Assembly (NCBI GenBank): GCA_002102555.1
Contig: MCFL01000265.1
Coordinates: 1 to 33,684, forward strand
DNA: 33,684 nt
DNA from: Catenaria anguillulae PL171
Taxonomy: Eukaryota; Blastocladiomycota; Blastocladiomycetes; Blastocladiales; Catenariaceae
Reading direction: 5' to 3'
The notes under the pieces are model-generated. The model ran no database searches. It saw nothing but the letters and a program-made list of their open reading frames with translations, and had not been told where the DNA came from. Positions within the stretch are counted from its first letter, which is position 1; each line of letters opens with the position of its first letter. This document shows, piece by piece, positions 32,557-33,684 of this stretch. The position numbers were made by a program, and so were the translations under genes.

Positions 32557-33027
32557 TAGCAATCAGCCGGCCGTATCGTCGAGGATCGAGTATTGTGTAT
32601 AATTGATTGTTTTTTTTCCTTGTGTCTTTTTTTTTGCATTCCCCCACCGTTTATGTGTTTGCCTTCCCTTGCTCCCTTGCTCTTTGTTTTGGATTTCCTT
32701 GAGTGCACATTTGCCCATGTATTTGCGTCTGATTTCCACCGCAGTATGCCATGGTGTGCAAGAGAGACAAATGACGAAATGTATACAGACCAGACGACAA
32801 GTCAATAATGGTAACAAGCACGAAAGAATGGAAAGATGGTGGAAGAGTGTGCAATCACGGATACCTAACGCCCGAGATGAAAAATGTATATGCAAAGAAA
32901 ACGAGGGGCATAAATGCAGGGAGAAGAAAGACTGTGTAATGCAACGCATCATGGGTACTGAGCAACGAAAGCGAAAGGAAAGGAAAGGAAAGGAAAGGAA
33001 AGGAGAGCTATGGAATGCTAGAGACAG
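32557..33027. other. Convergent 3' intergenic region
   Basis: T-rich tracts after the reductase stop (about 32609-32636), then A/G-rich sequence. The pentanucleotide repeat at 32973-33003 is the only distinct element. No gene is seen. Confidence 0.5.
32973..33003. repeat. Pentanucleotide repeat (GAAAG)n
   Basis: About six uninterrupted copies of GAAAG/GGAAA directly before the end of the next, minus-strand gene. Confidence 0.9.
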
Positions 33028-33684
33028 TTAATCAATCCAGACACGCGCAGGCACCACGACAACCTTGCGATCATCATCCACCACGCCAGGCCAATACGCA
33101 AACTGCACGCTGCCCTCTTCTGGCACTCGGTTCTCATCTGCTGCGCTTCGTCATCGCCACTGTTAGCCGTCAAGGTTGGACTCGCCCGCTGCTCATCCAG
33201 TAACGGCACGGGCGACTCTGCCCGAGCACTGTCAGCCGTCGGCGACTGGGTAGCCACCACCTGTGACCCTTGCCACCCACCACTGCTGCGGATGCATCCG
33301 GGCGTGTACGATCATGCAGTGGTCAGGCACCTGCTCGCCGCCATCCCTCGGCACGCCATGCGAATCGCTTGGCCCCATCTTTGGCGACACGACGCCGGAC
33401 ACGGGACCCATGGATTTGAGCGGTGGAAAGTACACGACGGCACTGGGGATGGCGGCCTTGATGCGAAACACGAGCGACAGAGCCGGTCAACGAGTGCACG
33501 GAGGGCCATGTCGTCGGCAACATGGGCTTGTGCTGCAAATGCCCCTGCGTTACTCCCGCCGGGACCCGCAGGTGTGGAGAGCGGCCGGCCAGAAGCGACG
33601 GAGCCAGGGGCCGCGAGCCCGGCAACGGCAAGCACACGGGCGTGTCGCGAACAGTGGTGCTGACCATGGCGCCGAGCGCAGCGC
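33028..33684 (-). CDS. C-terminal part of an unrecognised protein (partial at right edge)
   Basis: Several coding-like stretches on the minus strand: AFAAQAHVADDMALRALVDR (about 33500-33560), then in another frame FRIKAAIPSAVVYFPPLKSM, VSGVVSPKMGPSDSHG and ARMHPQQWWVARVTGGG (33232-33471), then a likely C-terminus PEEGSVQFAYWPGVVDDDRK, VVVVPARVWID with stop TAA at 33030-33028. The first two join by one missing base near 33470. The last piece would need an intron within about 33125-33260 whose ends I cannot fix; GGCTAACAG at 33160 is a candidate acceptor but leaves an in-frame stop. I do not recognise the family. The N-terminus is outside the window. Confidence 0.4.

Overview
The window looks like nuclear DNA of a fungus. 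It carries short GT-AG introns (mostly 58-110 nt, with CTGAC/CTAAC/TACTAAT branch-point-like motifs), eukaryote-only genes (PIG-U, a Dbl-type RhoGEF, an I-BAR-like protein, eukaryotic class Ia ribonucleotide reductase large subunit) and fairly GC-rich coding DNA. An early-diverging, zoosporic-type fungus is my guess from the overall style; the sequence does not prove it. I saw no transposon, viral relic, tRNA, rRNA or CRISPR array.

Layout, left to right: (1) 2-289 (+), C-terminal tail of mannose-6-phosphate isomerase; (2) about 410-1784 (-), secreted, probably GPI-anchored esterase of the PHB-depolymerase type; (3) 2538-3662 (+), unrecognised protein with an uncertain gene model; (4) 3825-5303 (-), five-exon membrane-tethered alpha-carbonic anhydrase; (5) 6918-18412 (+), an 18-exon gene for a giant repetitive protein of about 3421 residues; (6) 18884-19975 (-), I-BAR-like protein; (7) 23311-27556 (+), RhoGEF; (8) 27865-29604 (-), GPI-transamidase subunit PIG-U; (9) 30073-32556 (+), ribonucleotide reductase large subunit; (10) 33028-right edge (-), C-terminal part of an unrecognised protein. 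The ten genes alternate strand without exception, so neighbours form divergent promoter pairs and convergent 3' ends. There is no operon-like structure.

The most unusual object is gene 5. Its product has four copies of a GVYVD...GSVHKH module near the N-terminus. Then comes a stretch of about 1890 residues with no arginine and one lysine, followed by about a dozen Gly/Ala-rich hydrophobic segments, most followed by an acidic serine cluster. The C-terminus is a multi-pass membrane region that looks internally duplicated, with a distant resemblance to the V-ATPase assembly factor Pkr1. Thirteen consecutive introns in the repeat region are all phase 1, which points to growth by exon duplication. 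I do not recognise this protein as a described family.

The genes do not form one pathway. Loose cell-surface and membrane themes recur: PMI (mannose for glycosylation), PIG-U (GPI attachment), a GPI-type esterase, a tethered carbonic anhydrase, an I-BAR protein and a RhoGEF. The left 3.3 kb and the right 0.6 kb show apparent single-base reading-frame breaks in otherwise convincing coding sequence. The large central genes show none.
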